Assembly: GCA_964555065.1 (NCBI GenBank)
Contig: CAZKRB010000003.1
Coordinates: 1-64,000, forward strand
Direction: 5' to 3'
DNA length: 64,000 nt
Source of the DNA: Syntrophus sp964555065
Lineage (GTDB): Bacteria > Desulfobacterota > Syntrophia > Syntrophales > Syntrophaceae
Shown here: positions 34,931 through 43,777 of the stretch, piece after piece
Layout of the letters: each line of letters begins with the position of its first letter
How positions within the stretch are numbered: the stretch's first letter is position 1
Position numbers and translations under genes: made by a program
The notes under the pieces: model-generated
Database searches by the model: none
The model's input: the letters and a program-made list of their open reading frames with translations, nothing else
Told to the model about the DNA's origin: nothing

Positions 34931-36139
34931 TTGGGAATGGCTCTTTATACTTACATCCATAAAGAAAGTCCGGTCAGAATCTGGGGACTCAATTCAGGGC
35001 AGCGCATTGAGCGCGTGTTGAAAGCGTCCGGCAAAAGTCACAGGATCAAGGACCTGAGCGTTCTCGAAAGGAATGATTCCATCCTGATTTTCCATGGGGG
35101 GTACCTTTTTGACGACCGCCTGATCCAGTATCTGACCACGACAGGGGACGTGATCCTGCAGATTGAAGCAGAAGGGCAAAAAATCGCTGTTGCAGCCCAT
35201 GTCAGCGCCGCCCTTGCCCATCAAACCCTGGAGCTGATGGGCAGCTCCGGTAACGAATCGCTGCCCGGGATGAAAACGCAAACACTGGAAACCTTACCCC
35301 TCTCCTTTCAAAAAAGCCTTCGCAAATCCTCTCCCCCCTTTGTGCTGGCCATTACCGAAGGGAATGCCCGGGAACTGGAGCAGTGGCTTTACGACTGGTC
35401 CTACAAGGGCGTTACCGATCTGATCACCAAATGGGTCTGGCCGGTGCCGGCCCTGTGGGTGGTCCGACTATGCGCCCGTTTCGGAATCCGCCCCAACCAT
35501 GTCACCCTGACCGGTCTTATCCTGGTCATCATCGCCGGGCTCATGTTCTATCGCGGACAGTATGGCTGGGGCCTGATCGCCGGCTGGCTCATGACGTTCC
35601 TGGACACCGTGGATGGAAAACTGGCACGGGTGACGGTAACCTCCAGCCGGTTTGGCCATTATTTCGATCATCTGATCGATCTGATCCATCCGCCCCTCTG
35701 GTATATCCTCTGGGGAATCGGCCTGGGGATATCCTATCCGGCGAGCGACCAGTGGTTGATGCCGGCCATCTGGGGCATCCTGATCGGCTATGTGGCGGGA
35801 CGGCTCGTCGAGGGTCTGTTCAAGGTGAGGCTGGGATCCTTCGGGATCTTCTGCTGGCGTCCCGTTGATTCCTATTTCAGGCTGATTACAGGCAGAAGAA
35901 ACCCCAACCTGCTCCTGCTGACGGCCGGCGCTATGCTGGGACGGCCCGATCTTGGCCTGCTGGCCGTGGCCTGCTGGACGGTATTGTCCAGCCTCTTTCT
36001 CTTATTGCGCATGGGAATGGGTAAGTATGCGCTCCTCACCCACGGTCCGCTGCGGTCCTGGTTCGCCGACGTTGCCGAAGGCATTGGCAGGGAATCCCTT
36101 GCGGCCCGGATTTTTACAAAGTTCGGGCGCAGTGCGTGA
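34931..36139 (+). CDS. CDP-alcohol phosphatidyltransferase with N-terminal extra domain
   Basis: A 402-residue protein. The membrane part carries the complete motif DTVDGKLARVTVTSSRF followed by GHYFDHLID (D225, D228, G229, A232, R233, G242, D246, D250), so it should transfer a phospho-group between CDP-alcohol and a second alcohol. About six helices lie between 170 and 370. Residues 1-150 form a soluble domain (RNDSILIFHGGYLFDDRLI) that resembles a reduced nucleotide-transferase domain as found in bifunctional inositol-phosphate enzymes. It starts the operon with kinase and cytidylyltransferase genes. Substrates are unknown; a CDP-ceramide plus polyol phosphate is my favoured reading. Confidence 0.82.
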   Translation: MGMALYTYIHKESPVRIWGLNSGQRIERVLKASGKSHRIKDLSVLERNDSILIFHGGYLFDDRLIQYLTTTGDVILQIEAEGQKIAVAAHVSAALAHQTLELMGSSGNESLPGMKTQTLETLPLSFQKSLRKSSPPFVLAITEGNARELEQWLYDWSYKGVTDLITKWVWPVPALWVVRLCARFGIRPNHVTLTGLILVIIAGLMFYRGQYGWGLIAGWLMTFLDTVDGKLARVTVTSSRFGHYFDHLIDLIHPPLWYILWGIGLGISYPASDQWLMPAIWGILIGYVAGRLVEGLFKVRLGSFGIFCWRPVDSYFRLITGRRNPNLLLLTAGAMLGRPDLGLLAVACWTVLSSLFLLLRMGMGKYALLTHGPLRSWFADVAEGIGRESLAARIFTKFGRSA

Positions 36140-37188
36140 CGGACAGGACCAACGCCTTCAATGATGGAACCGCCATGCCTTCAGTTCATTGGGTCGCCGG
36201 CTGTCCTCCAGGGCTTGCCGATCCGAGGAAACTCCGGATCGGCGTGCTCAGCAATCCTCTCAGTGGCGGAAACCGAAAAGGATTGGAAGCGGTAGAGAAG
36301 ATGCTTGCAGACGACAGCCGGGTTCTGCATCGCCAGGCCGTTGAGCCCCTCCAGGTTGAAGCGGCAGTACGCGACTTTGCCGCCCGGGGAGTGGATCTTG
36401 TGGGAGTCAATGGGGGTGACGGAACGATTTCCGCCACGCTCACGGCGCTTTTTACCACCAAATGGCCGGAGCGAATGCCGATCCTGGCGCTTCTCCGGGC
36501 AGGTACGACGAGCATGCTTGCCAGGGATGTGGGTTTGCCGGGCTCACGGTTGCAGGGCCTTTCCCGTCTGCTGGACTGGACCCGCTCCGGGCGCGGCGCC
36601 GCCACGCTGGTAAAACGGCCGGTCCTGCAGCTGGAATGGGAGAAGGGCGGAGATCCCCTGTACGGCATGTTTTTCGGGACCGGCGGGATTTATCAGGGCA
36701 TTAAATTCTGTCATGCCCGGGTATACGGGAAAGGAATAGGCGGTGAACTTGCCGCCGGATTGACCCTGGCGCGGTTTCTGCTGGCCGCGGTAAGGGGCGA
36801 CCGGCGAACCGTCCCTCCGGCTCTTCTCGGCGTGAGCCTGGATGGGGGCGCCATTCAGAACCTTGAAGCCCTGCTCCTCTTTGTCACTTCGCTCAATCGT
36901 CTTTTCCTGGGAATTCGCGCCTATTGGGGTATCGAAGACGGCCCCCTGCACTTTACGGCAATCCGCTCCGATGCCGTCCATCTTCTGCGGGCGGCCCCCT
37001 CGCTGATTCGGGGCCGGCAGAACCGCTGGACCCACCCCCGGAACGGGTACCTCAGCCACAACCTGCGGGACCTTCGACTCTCCCTTCCCCAGGGCTTTAC
37101 CCTGGATGGTCAGCTGTACGAAAGTGATCCCCACCGCGGCGCCCTTCTGCTCAGCAGCGCGGGGGAAGTGGAATACCTGAGCGTATGA
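36136..37188 (+). CDS. Lipid kinase, diacylglycerol/ceramide kinase family
   Basis: A 350-residue protein of the DAGK catalytic family. The nucleotide motif VNGGDGTISATL is at residues 91-102, preceded by the SNPLSGGNRKGL phosphate loop near 39-50. The C-terminal beta domain includes GFTLDGQLYES. Such kinases phosphorylate a lipid hydroxyl with ATP. Caulobacter's ceramide kinase belongs to this family and sits in the equivalent cluster, so ceramide 1-phosphate is the likely product. GTG 36136 overlaps the previous stop codon (GTGA), indicating coupled translation. Confidence 0.82.
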   Translation: MTDRTNAFNDGTAMPSVHWVAGCPPGLADPRKLRIGVLSNPLSGGNRKGLEAVEKMLADDSRVLHRQAVEPLQVEAAVRDFAARGVDLVGVNGGDGTISATLTALFTTKWPERMPILALLRAGTTSMLARDVGLPGSRLQGLSRLLDWTRSGRGAATLVKRPVLQLEWEKGGDPLYGMFFGTGGIYQGIKFCHARVYGKGIGGELAAGLTLARFLLAAVRGDRRTVPPALLGVSLDGGAIQNLEALLLFVTSLNRLFLGIRAYWGIEDGPLHFTAIRSDAVHLLRAAPSLIRGRQNRWTHPRNGYLSHNLRDLRLSLPQGFTLDGQLYESDPHRGALLLSSAGEVEYLSV

Positions 37189-38144
37189 CCGCCTCATACC
37201 GCGACGAACTCCTGCTCCTGGTCCAGCAGGAATCCTCCAAAGACACCCCGACGGGGTTGAACCCGCTGGTGGCGGCTATCCGAAAACGGCATGGAGACGC
37301 GGTCCAGGCCATCCTCTTCTATGGGTCATGCCTGCGGGCCGGACAGGAGAAAGAAGGGATCGTCGACCTGTATGTCCTTGTGGATACCTACCGGTCAGCC
37401 TACGGCAATGCCTTTTTTTCCCTCTTGAACCGGCTGCTGCCGCCCAATGTGTTTTATCTGGAAGTGCCTGACGGCGGGGGGAAAATACGCGCCAAGTATG
37501 CCGTGCTCTCCCTGGCAGATTTTCAGCGCGGCACGTCGCCTGCCTGGTTTCATCCCACCCTGTGGGCCCGGTTTGCCCAGCCGGTGCGTCTCGTATACTC
37601 CCGGTCGGAACAGACCGCGCAACAGATCCATGATGCACTCGCCCAGGCCGTCGTCACCTTTTTCAGTTCGGTCCTCCCCGGGATATCCCCCCTGTTCAGC
37701 GCTCGGGACTTGTGGCGCCAGGGGCTTTCCCTCAGTTACCGGTCGGAACTCAGGCCGGAAAAAAAGGACCAGCCGCTCCGGCTCTTCGAGGAAGCCCGGG
37801 AATATTATGAATCCATCACTCCAAGGGCCATTTCCGCGGTTCCCTTCGAGGTGAGAGAAATTGCGGGAAGTGATCCTCGCCGCTACCGGTCGAATATTCC
37901 GGCCGGCAGACGCTTTCTCAGTCGCCTGGCCTGGCGGATCCGCCGGGTGCAGGGAAAAGGCCTGTCGGTGCTGCGCCTTGTCAAGGCCCTTTTCACCTTT
38001 CAAGGAGGGATGGATTACATCCTGTGGAAGATCGAGCGGCACTCCGGCGTTGGGATCCCGCAGGATTCCCCGCTGAGAAGGCATCCCCTCAGCGGAGTCT
38101 GGGTGATGGTCTGGCAGTTGTATCGCCGCGGGGGATTTCGATAG
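37185..38144 (+). CDS. Tam41-like nucleotidyltransferase (putative CDP-lipid synthase)
   Basis: A 319-residue protein with a polymerase-beta nucleotidyltransferase fold: ILFYGSCLRAGQ (GS at 47-48) followed by IVDLYVLVD with D61 and D67. Further blocks, FFSLLNRLLPPNVFYLEV, IRAKYAVLSLADFQ and LWARFAQPVRLVY, follow the layout of Tam41, the mitochondrial CTP:phosphatidate cytidylyltransferase. In this operon it sits behind a lipid kinase (4-base overlap) and a CDP-alcohol transferase, so it could convert ceramide 1-phosphate to CDP-ceramide. The family assignment rests on motif layout and needs a profile or structure check. Confidence 0.55.
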   Translation: MTASYRDELLLLVQQESSKDTPTGLNPLVAAIRKRHGDAVQAILFYGSCLRAGQEKEGIVDLYVLVDTYRSAYGNAFFSLLNRLLPPNVFYLEVPDGGGKIRAKYAVLSLADFQRGTSPAWFHPTLWARFAQPVRLVYSRSEQTAQQIHDALAQAVVTFFSSVLPGISPLFSARDLWRQGLSLSYRSELRPEKKDQPLRLFEEAREYYESITPRAISAVPFEVREIAGSDPRRYRSNIPAGRRFLSRLAWRIRRVQGKGLSVLRLVKALFTFQGGMDYILWKIERHSGVGIPQDSPLRRHPLSGVWVMVWQLYRRGGFR

Positions 38145-38210
38145 GGCCGTGGTCGGCAGGAATGCCGATCTGCCGCAGCGGGCTTTATTGGTATCGCAGG
38201 GGTAAGCATT

Positions 38211-39158
38211 ATGGCTTTCTACAAAAAATATAGAGCCCTTTCCTTCTTTCTCTTCTTCCTGGCCGGTGTGGGTCTAACGGCCACCACAGGGACAGCGAGC
38301 CCTGGCCTGGCTTCCTCACCAGAAGGCGTCGGTTGGACGAGCCTGACCTTCAACGCCTCCAAGTTGCTGTCAAAATTGACCGTGCAGATTAAAATCCAAT
38401 CTCCGGCGCCGCTGTCCGATGGTCTTCTGACCCGTATGGGGGCCGGCCTTACGGGGTCCGCGGCAACGTTCAGAAGAATGAAGCTGATGACCGCGGATCT
38501 GCGGGCTCAGGGGCGGTCCTTTCTCAATGAAGAATATTCAGAAATGATCTGGTTCAACGCCGCCGATGGCCGGGCCTACCGGCGTATCCGCCGGCGAATG
38601 GGCGGGGCCCCCTGGGTTAAGATATACTCCTGGACAGAACAGGGGGTACGAAGACAGAAGATTCAACCTGCCGGCCGGGATGAGCGCAATCAGTCTCCCA
38701 TGAAGTGGACCGGGACCAGGGAATCCTTCTATCCTTATCCCCGGAGCACCGTTCCTTCTCGGCCTGTATCCGACCCAACGTATCTGCTTTATCTTCTTTC
38801 CGCTCTGGAACCCCGGAATTTGAACTCCGCCTTTGAAATTTCCGTCTTCGGCAAAGAACAGCTGCACCGGCTGACCTGTCGACGGGAAAAATCCTCGCCC
38901 CTGAGCGTCTCATTCAAGACCTCTTCTTCAGCGGGTACCGTGGGGATCAGCAAAACGATTTACCCGATCATTTATTCCGTGACGGCAGAATCTTCAGCCT
39001 CTAAAGGGACGGAGCCGGAGACCTTTTCTCTCCTTGGTCTTGAAAAGGACATCCGCATCTACCTGGATCCTTCAACACATCTGCCGATCCGGGTGAGTGG
39101 AAAAAATTCTCTCTGGGGGGAACTGGTTCTTGACCTGAGCGAGATGCAGCGTTCCTGA
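38211..39158 (+). CDS. Periplasmic protein of unknown function, 315 aa
   Basis: A signal-peptide-like helix (LSFFLFFLAGVGLTATTG, residues 11-28) precedes a beta-rich body rich in serine and arginine, for example WGELVLDLSEMQ at the end, the style of DUF3108-like periplasmic proteins. No catalytic motif was recognised. It follows the Tam41-like gene by 66 bases, so it is probably the last gene of the operon and may bind or shield the lipid in the periplasm. It converges with the minus-strand operon ending at 39183. Confidence 0.6.
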   Translation: MAFYKKYRALSFFLFFLAGVGLTATTGTASPGLASSPEGVGWTSLTFNASKLLSKLTVQIKIQSPAPLSDGLLTRMGAGLTGSAATFRRMKLMTADLRAQGRSFLNEEYSEMIWFNAADGRAYRRIRRRMGGAPWVKIYSWTEQGVRRQKIQPAGRDERNQSPMKWTGTRESFYPYPRSTVPSRPVSDPTYLLYLLSALEPRNLNSAFEISVFGKEQLHRLTCRREKSSPLSVSFKTSSSAGTVGISKTIYPIIYSVTAESSASKGTEPETFSLLGLEKDIRIYLDPSTHLPIRVSGKNSLWGELVLDLSEMQRS

Positions 39159-39182
39159 AATTCAGGGTCCTTCAACGAGCTC

Positions 39183-40001
39183 TTACACGTCCTTTCTCCC
39201 GGCAATCCGCCGGACAAAATGCCAATCCCGGACGGAATCCACGTCGATGGCCGCTTCCGGATAGGGCAGCACAATGGCTCCCGCCTTGAACCCCAGGCGC
39301 TCTGATACCTGCTCCATCGCGCCGCCGAGCGTCATCCCCCCCGACAGATAGCGAATGACCGCCAGCAGGCCGAAAGCCCGGACAATGCGCAGGGGACTCT
39401 TGCGCTGATTTTCCACCTGTCTCCAGAACAAGGCCGCAGCGCGTGCCCGGGGAGTCAGAAAGGCAAAAAGGTTGCACGAGCAGTAGCCCCCCTCCCTGAA
39501 GCGATAGGAGGTTCGATGCGTTTCCGGATAAGCGGCGGCGACTTCTTCCTGCCGGGCGACAGCGGCAACGACATCGCATGCCGAGGCCAGCGCCTGAGAA
39601 CAGAAGAAATCAACGATCCGGGGGCTCAGAAGGGCATGATCGCTGGTTGTCAAGAGGACGGGCATTGATTCCGGAAGCTGCTGCAGAATGGCATAGGCGC
39701 TTGAGCTTGGAGTCGCCTGATTTTCAAACCAACGGACACCACCGGCGGCAAGAGAATCCCGCAGTTCGGGCTCCTTCGCCATGACGGTCCCGGGCGGGCC
39801 GCAGAGAATCCGTTCTCCGATGGATCCGGAGGAGCGCAGGGCTTCAAGAACCCGGAAAACCATCGGGATTCCGTCCACGGGCGCCAGAGCTTTACAGCGA
39901 ACCCCCGCTTCCTGAGCGACCTCATTGGCCGCCTCCCGGTCTGCGGCCAGCACGATTGCCGTAAAGCGCGGTGATGAGTAGTTTCTCAATTGATCCGGCA
40001 T
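39183..40001 (-). CDS. MobA-like nucleotidyltransferase
   Basis: A 272-residue GT-A nucleotidyltransferase: FTAIVLAADREAANEVAQEA (modified glycine-rich signature), APVDGIPMVFRVLEAL, and VLLTTSDHALLSPRIVDFF with the metal aspartate. The signature lysine-arginine region is weaker than in MobA or IspD. It ends with AAIDVDSVRDWHFVRRI, a DVDxxxD motif seen in related enzymes. The start at 40001 lies one base past the upstream stop codon, so it is translated with the GNAT-like gene. It may activate a sugar or polyol phosphate for the lipid head group. Confidence 0.7.
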   Translation of the reverse strand: MPDQLRNYSSPRFTAIVLAADREAANEVAQEAGVRCKALAPVDGIPMVFRVLEALRSSGSIGERILCGPPGTVMAKEPELRDSLAAGGVRWFENQATPSSSAYAILQQLPESMPVLLTTSDHALLSPRIVDFFCSQALASACDVVAAVARQEEVAAAYPETHRTSYRFREGGYCSCNLFAFLTPRARAAALFWRQVENQRKSPLRIVRAFGLLAVIRYLSGGMTLGGAMEQVSERLGFKAGAIVLPYPEAAIDVDSVRDWHFVRRIAGRKDV

Positions 40002-40002
40002 C

Positions 40003-41175
40003 TTACAATTTTTTACCGTAAATACGATAAGTCTTGTATATCCTGCCGCCGAGGTCCTCGATAATCTCCCGCATTCCCAAATTGTCCTCCAAAATCCAGG
40101 AAAGCTCGATCTCCCTGGTGCCGTAGCGGACACCCACATTCCTCAATTCGCCAATCAGCCGGTATGCGAGCCCGGCACCCAGGATGCTGTTCTGATCGCA
40201 GCGGCGAACCCCCATCAGGGGAACTCTTGCCGATACTGGATGGTTTAGAATGGCATGCCACAGGAGCGTCAGCCAGCCCAAAGGCCAAATTCGCCCCCTA
40301 CAGTGTCTGATGGCCTCATTCAGGTTGGGGAGCGCCACCATGAATGCCGCCGGGACTCCATCCACCTCGGCGATCTGGATGAAATCCTCCCGGACCAGAA
40401 ATTTCAGGTATTTGCCGAGAAGATCAAATTCCTCCCGTGTAAAAGGGACAAAGCCCCAATTGTTTGACCAAGCGTCATTGAAGAGGGTGCGCATGATGTT
40501 CAAGTCTTCCTGGAGATGCTTTTTACGGAGGGTTCTTGTCCCCATGCGGTTCTGAGTCCTGGCGATGACGGTTCGCATGGTCCTTGAAGCTTCAAAGTCC
40601 ACCCCGATGACATAGGCGAGGAGATCTTTCTCCTTGAGATACCCGCACTGCTCAATGCGCCGGCCGTAATAGGGGCGGGCATGCCCCATCATCACGGAGG
40701 GTGGCGAATCAAAGCCCGATACCAGCAGACCGCATTCCTGATTTATGGACAGATTAAAGGGTCCCTGGGCCCTTCTCACTCCCTGGCTGCGCAGCCAGTT
40801 TTCCGCCGTGGCCAGAAGTGCTTGAAAAGTTTCCAGTTTATCCTCGCTCTCCAGCATTCCCCAGAAACCGGTTTCGTTCCGGTGGCGTTCCAGGTAAAGC
40901 CGATCGATCTGCGCGCTGATCCGTCCCACGGGCACGCCCTTTCGGCAGGCGATCCAGAAGGAAGCGCCGGCATGTTTAAAATAGGGATTGCCGGCAGAAA
41001 GATTCATTCGCTGCTCAAAGAGCAGCGGGGGCGCCCACGCCGGATCCTCTCTATACAACGAAAAGGGCAGGCGGATAAAGGCTTCACGGTTCCTGCGGTC
41101 CTCGACTTTGACGATTTCAAGGGATCCTCCCGATGGCATACCCTGAGTCGTGGAGGTTCGATTTCGAAGGTTCAT
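40003..41175 (-). CDS. GNAT-like N-acyltransferase, putative bacterial ceramide synthase
   Basis: A 390-residue protein with duplicated GNAT-like halves. Typical blocks are RLPFSLYREDPAWAPPLLFE, FWIACRKGVPVGRISAQIDR, GPFNLSINQECGLLVSGFD and DQNSILGAGLAYRLIGELR. This layout is that of the bacterial ceramide synthase bCerS of Caulobacter, often annotated as a plain acetyltransferase or as dATP pyrophosphohydrolase. It would N-acylate the sphingoid base. It overlaps the glycosyltransferase gene by 4 bases. Its presence within 12 kb of Spt strengthens both calls. Acylation of another amine is the alternative. Confidence 0.7.
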   Translation of the reverse strand: MNLRNRTSTTQGMPSGGSLEIVKVEDRRNREAFIRLPFSLYREDPAWAPPLLFEQRMNLSAGNPYFKHAGASFWIACRKGVPVGRISAQIDRLYLERHRNETGFWGMLESEDKLETFQALLATAENWLRSQGVRRAQGPFNLSINQECGLLVSGFDSPPSVMMGHARPYYGRRIEQCGYLKEKDLLAYVIGVDFEASRTMRTVIARTQNRMGTRTLRKKHLQEDLNIMRTLFNDAWSNNWGFVPFTREEFDLLGKYLKFLVREDFIQIAEVDGVPAAFMVALPNLNEAIRHCRGRIWPLGWLTLLWHAILNHPVSARVPLMGVRRCDQNSILGAGLAYRLIGELRNVGVRYGTREIELSWILEDNLGMREIIEDLGGRIYKTYRIYGKKL

Positions 41176-42341
41176 GGCATTCTTGATTTTCTCTTCCGGC
41201 GCTCTTCGATCACCCGCCCAAACACTTCCAGATAATCGTCCACGGCCTTATCGACGGAAAAATAGGAAGCCCTCATTTTCAATCTTTCCGGATCATGGAA
41301 AGAATCGAGAGACGCTGCAATGGCCAGGACAAGCGCATCAGGGTCACCGACCGGGACCAACCTGCCGTATCTGCCGTTGTCCAGGATTTCAGCCGGCCCA
41401 CTGGGACAAGCGGTGCTGACGACGGGACAACCGGCAGCCATGGCCTCGATCAGGACCCCCGGCAGGCCTTCGCTTGTCGACGAAAGAACAAAGACCGAGG
41501 CCCGTGACATCCATGCCGGGGGGTTGCTGACGTAACCGGGCAGATCGACATCGGATGCAATGTCCAGAGAATGAACCAGTGCGGTAAGTTCTTTCCGCAT
41601 CCCACCCTCGCCAAGGATGACCAGGCGCGCCGGGCGCTGACGGCGAAGCGCGGCAAAGGCCTTGATCAATGTGGGAAAGTCCTTCCGCGCCGCCAATCTC
41701 CCCACCCCCAGGATGACCGGCGGACTGCCCTCCTCAAACCAGGGGTGATCGAGGGGAAGGGATGATTTGTCGATGAGATCCCCGGTGAAGGTCGGATTAT
41801 AGATGGTCTTGATGCGTTCAGGTGCAAGGTCGGTATTCGCGGCAATATCCTCGGCTATCTCCCTCGAAACGGCAATCGCCGCGTCTGCCTCCGAGTACCA
41901 TCGGCATGCCGACCGATAGCGCATTCGGAGGTACAGGTTCAGGGCTCCCGCATGGGAAGCCGTCAGGTGAGTACTCAAGCGCAGGACAACAGGGGTCCCG
42001 GCGCCGGAAAGTCGTCGGGCAGCCAGGGCGGTCAGACTGGCATGACTCGCCGCGGAGAGAAGCACGTCAGGCCTTTGCTGAAGCAGATAATCCGCAAGGG
42101 CCTTTCGACTGCAGAATAATCTCAGCTTCCGCAAGCCTTTACGGGGGAGCAATCCGACCCAGAACGATTTCGGGAGAAAACAGCGCACCGGTGGCGGGAT
42201 TTCCGCAGACAAAGCGCCTTTCATCTTGAGAACAACCAGATCGACTCTATGTCCCCTGTTCACGAACTCCTGGATAAGGGTCAGGATTCTTCTCTGAGCC
42301 CCACCGCCTGTCATGCCATAGATAAAAACAGCAATATGCAT
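41172..42341 (-). CDS. Glycosyltransferase, GT4 family
   Basis: A 389-residue GT-B glycosyltransferase: IYGMTGGGAQRRILTLI at the N-terminus, ILGVGRLAARKDFPTLIKAF and the donor-binding STSEGLPGVLIEAMAAGCPV with the EX7E pair near 295-303. It is the first gene of the convergent three-gene operon, so it probably adds a sugar to a lipid or a nearby acceptor. A ceramide glycosyltransferase role is plausible by context but not shown by sequence. Confidence 0.88.
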   Translation of the reverse strand: MHIAVFIYGMTGGGAQRRILTLIQEFVNRGHRVDLVVLKMKGALSAEIPPPVRCFLPKSFWVGLLPRKGLRKLRLFCSRKALADYLLQQRPDVLLSAASHASLTALAARRLSGAGTPVVLRLSTHLTASHAGALNLYLRMRYRSACRWYSEADAAIAVSREIAEDIAANTDLAPERIKTIYNPTFTGDLIDKSSLPLDHPWFEEGSPPVILGVGRLAARKDFPTLIKAFAALRRQRPARLVILGEGGMRKELTALVHSLDIASDVDLPGYVSNPPAWMSRASVFVLSSTSEGLPGVLIEAMAAGCPVVSTACPSGPAEILDNGRYGRLVPVGDPDALVLAIAASLDSFHDPERLKMRASYFSVDKAVDDYLEVFGRVIEERRKRKSRMP

Positions 42342-42865
42342 AATATGTGGATTGAGTGCGTCACAGGCCGGTTAAAAACAGCCTGACACGGCATAAAGGG
42401 AACGACATGGAATTGAAAAGACTTTGCCTTTAGGAAGCAGAAGTCTATGTCAATGAAATTCTCCCTGTCAAGGGAGATTTGGTGGTGAACCGACCTAACG
42501 CCGGCTCAACTCGGACGCTGCCACATCCTGGGACAAATTCCTTTACCCTGCGATTGGCGCCATGGCCGAATTTGCAGAGACATCATCAGGTAGCGAATCA
42601 AAGCGGGGCAATAATGGTTTAAAATCTTGCCTATTTTTTGACATTTCTGATCCTCCGCCACCATCCTCGCCGGGTTGTCTCTCCCGACGAGCCCCTTTGA
42701 TCGCCCTTTTTACGGGGCGACTGCGTCCTTGCTGCAAGGAGGGGAAACGAGTCGGAGATCTTCCTGCATGATTATTGCAGTAAGATTGCGAAGAGTTCGT
42801 TCGATCCTTCGGACAGAGGAACGTTCCCATTAAAATGATCACGCTCTTAGGAAAGGAGTTCTATT
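42342..42865. other. Intergenic region between divergent glycosyltransferase and lipoprotein genes
   Basis: No supported gene was found. A 6-bp stem (TCTCCC with GGGAGA around 42461-42478) and a GC-rich inverted repeat near 42705 are the only structures noticed. The stretch should contain both promoters. Confidence 0.35.
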
Positions 42866-43678
42866 GTGAATCTTCTGGTAAACCTGTTGCGGAAATCGAT
42901 GGTTGCCCCCATTCTTCTGGGATTGTCCTTCTTGATGATCCCGGGGTGCTCACAGCAGTTTCGAAATCCCGATCTGGTCTTGAATTACCCGGACGACAGC
43001 GCCCCCGGCGCCCTGGCCTGGAACGGCCGGGACCTGGTTATCGGGAAAGGCAATTTCATTCTGAACGTAACCAATATCACCACCGAGGGATATGAAGGCA
43101 GTTACGCGGACTTTGGCTCCGAAGGGGAATTCACCTTCGGGAAAGAGCCCTTCGCCCTGCCGCAGAAGCCCATGAAAATCTGCGGCCTTGCGTCGGAAGG
43201 CCAGTGTTGCGGAAAGGGTTTCCTCTGGGTGTTAAACTCGGCAAAAAGAGAAATCCTTCAATACGATGGGGAAAGAAAGATCCGGCAGATCATGCCTGCT
43301 CCCGGCAGATCTCCGCAAGGGCTGGCCTATGACGGGAAAAATCTGTGGCTTGCCGATGCGGGCAGCGGGAAGATTTACGAAATCTCCGCTACGGATGGTT
43401 CCGTCCTCAGCGCGTTTAAATCTCCCGTGGAAGCCCCAGTCGGCGTGGCAGCCGATTGCAGGCGCCTCTGGATCATCGGCAGAGATTCCTGCACGGGCGT
43501 CAGCCAGAATTGTGACACCCCCAGGCTCATCCGGATCGATCCCGAGAACGGGCAGGTTCTTGATGAGACGTCCCTCCCTGGAGCGCTTACCAGGCCGACG
43601 GCGATCACCTGGGCGGACGGCGTCATGTGGATCGCCGATGCCAATCTGAACCGGATCTTCAAAATTTCCGTTGACTGA
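42866..43678 (+). CDS. Lipoprotein with NHL/virginiamycin-lyase-like beta-propeller
   Basis: A 270-residue exported lipoprotein: the signal ends with the lipobox LMIPGCS near residues 22-28. The mature part has repeated propeller blades: NPDLVLNYP, FLWVLNSAKREILQYDG, GLAYDGKNLWLADAGSGKIYEI and AITWADGVMWIADANLNRIFKI. Such proteins bind rather than catalyse; ligand unknown. The start is GTG 42866, backed by AGGAAAGGAG. It is probably monocistronic, with a terminator nine bases after the stop. Confidence 0.8.
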   Translation: MNLLVNLLRKSMVAPILLGLSFLMIPGCSQQFRNPDLVLNYPDDSAPGALAWNGRDLVIGKGNFILNVTNITTEGYEGSYADFGSEGEFTFGKEPFALPQKPMKICGLASEGQCCGKGFLWVLNSAKREILQYDGERKIRQIMPAPGRSPQGLAYDGKNLWLADAGSGKIYEISATDGSVLSAFKSPVEAPVGVAADCRRLWIIGRDSCTGVSQNCDTPRLIRIDPENGQVLDETSLPGALTRPTAITWADGVMWIADANLNRIFKISVD

Positions 43679-43686
43679 ATCCCCCC

Positions 43687-43732
43687 GATCCCGCTGCCGG
43701 CTCCCCACCCCCCCGGCAGCGGGATCCTTTTT
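43687..43732 (+). terminator. Strong intrinsic terminator after the lipoprotein gene
   Basis: A 14-bp perfect stem (43687-43700 with 43713-43726) is followed by CTTTTT. It also lies just before the end of the convergent carbamate kinase gene. Confidence 0.85.
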
Positions 43733-43777
43733 CCTCCCGCCCTTTCGCTCCCGAAAAACCTCTTCGCCCCAGCGGAC

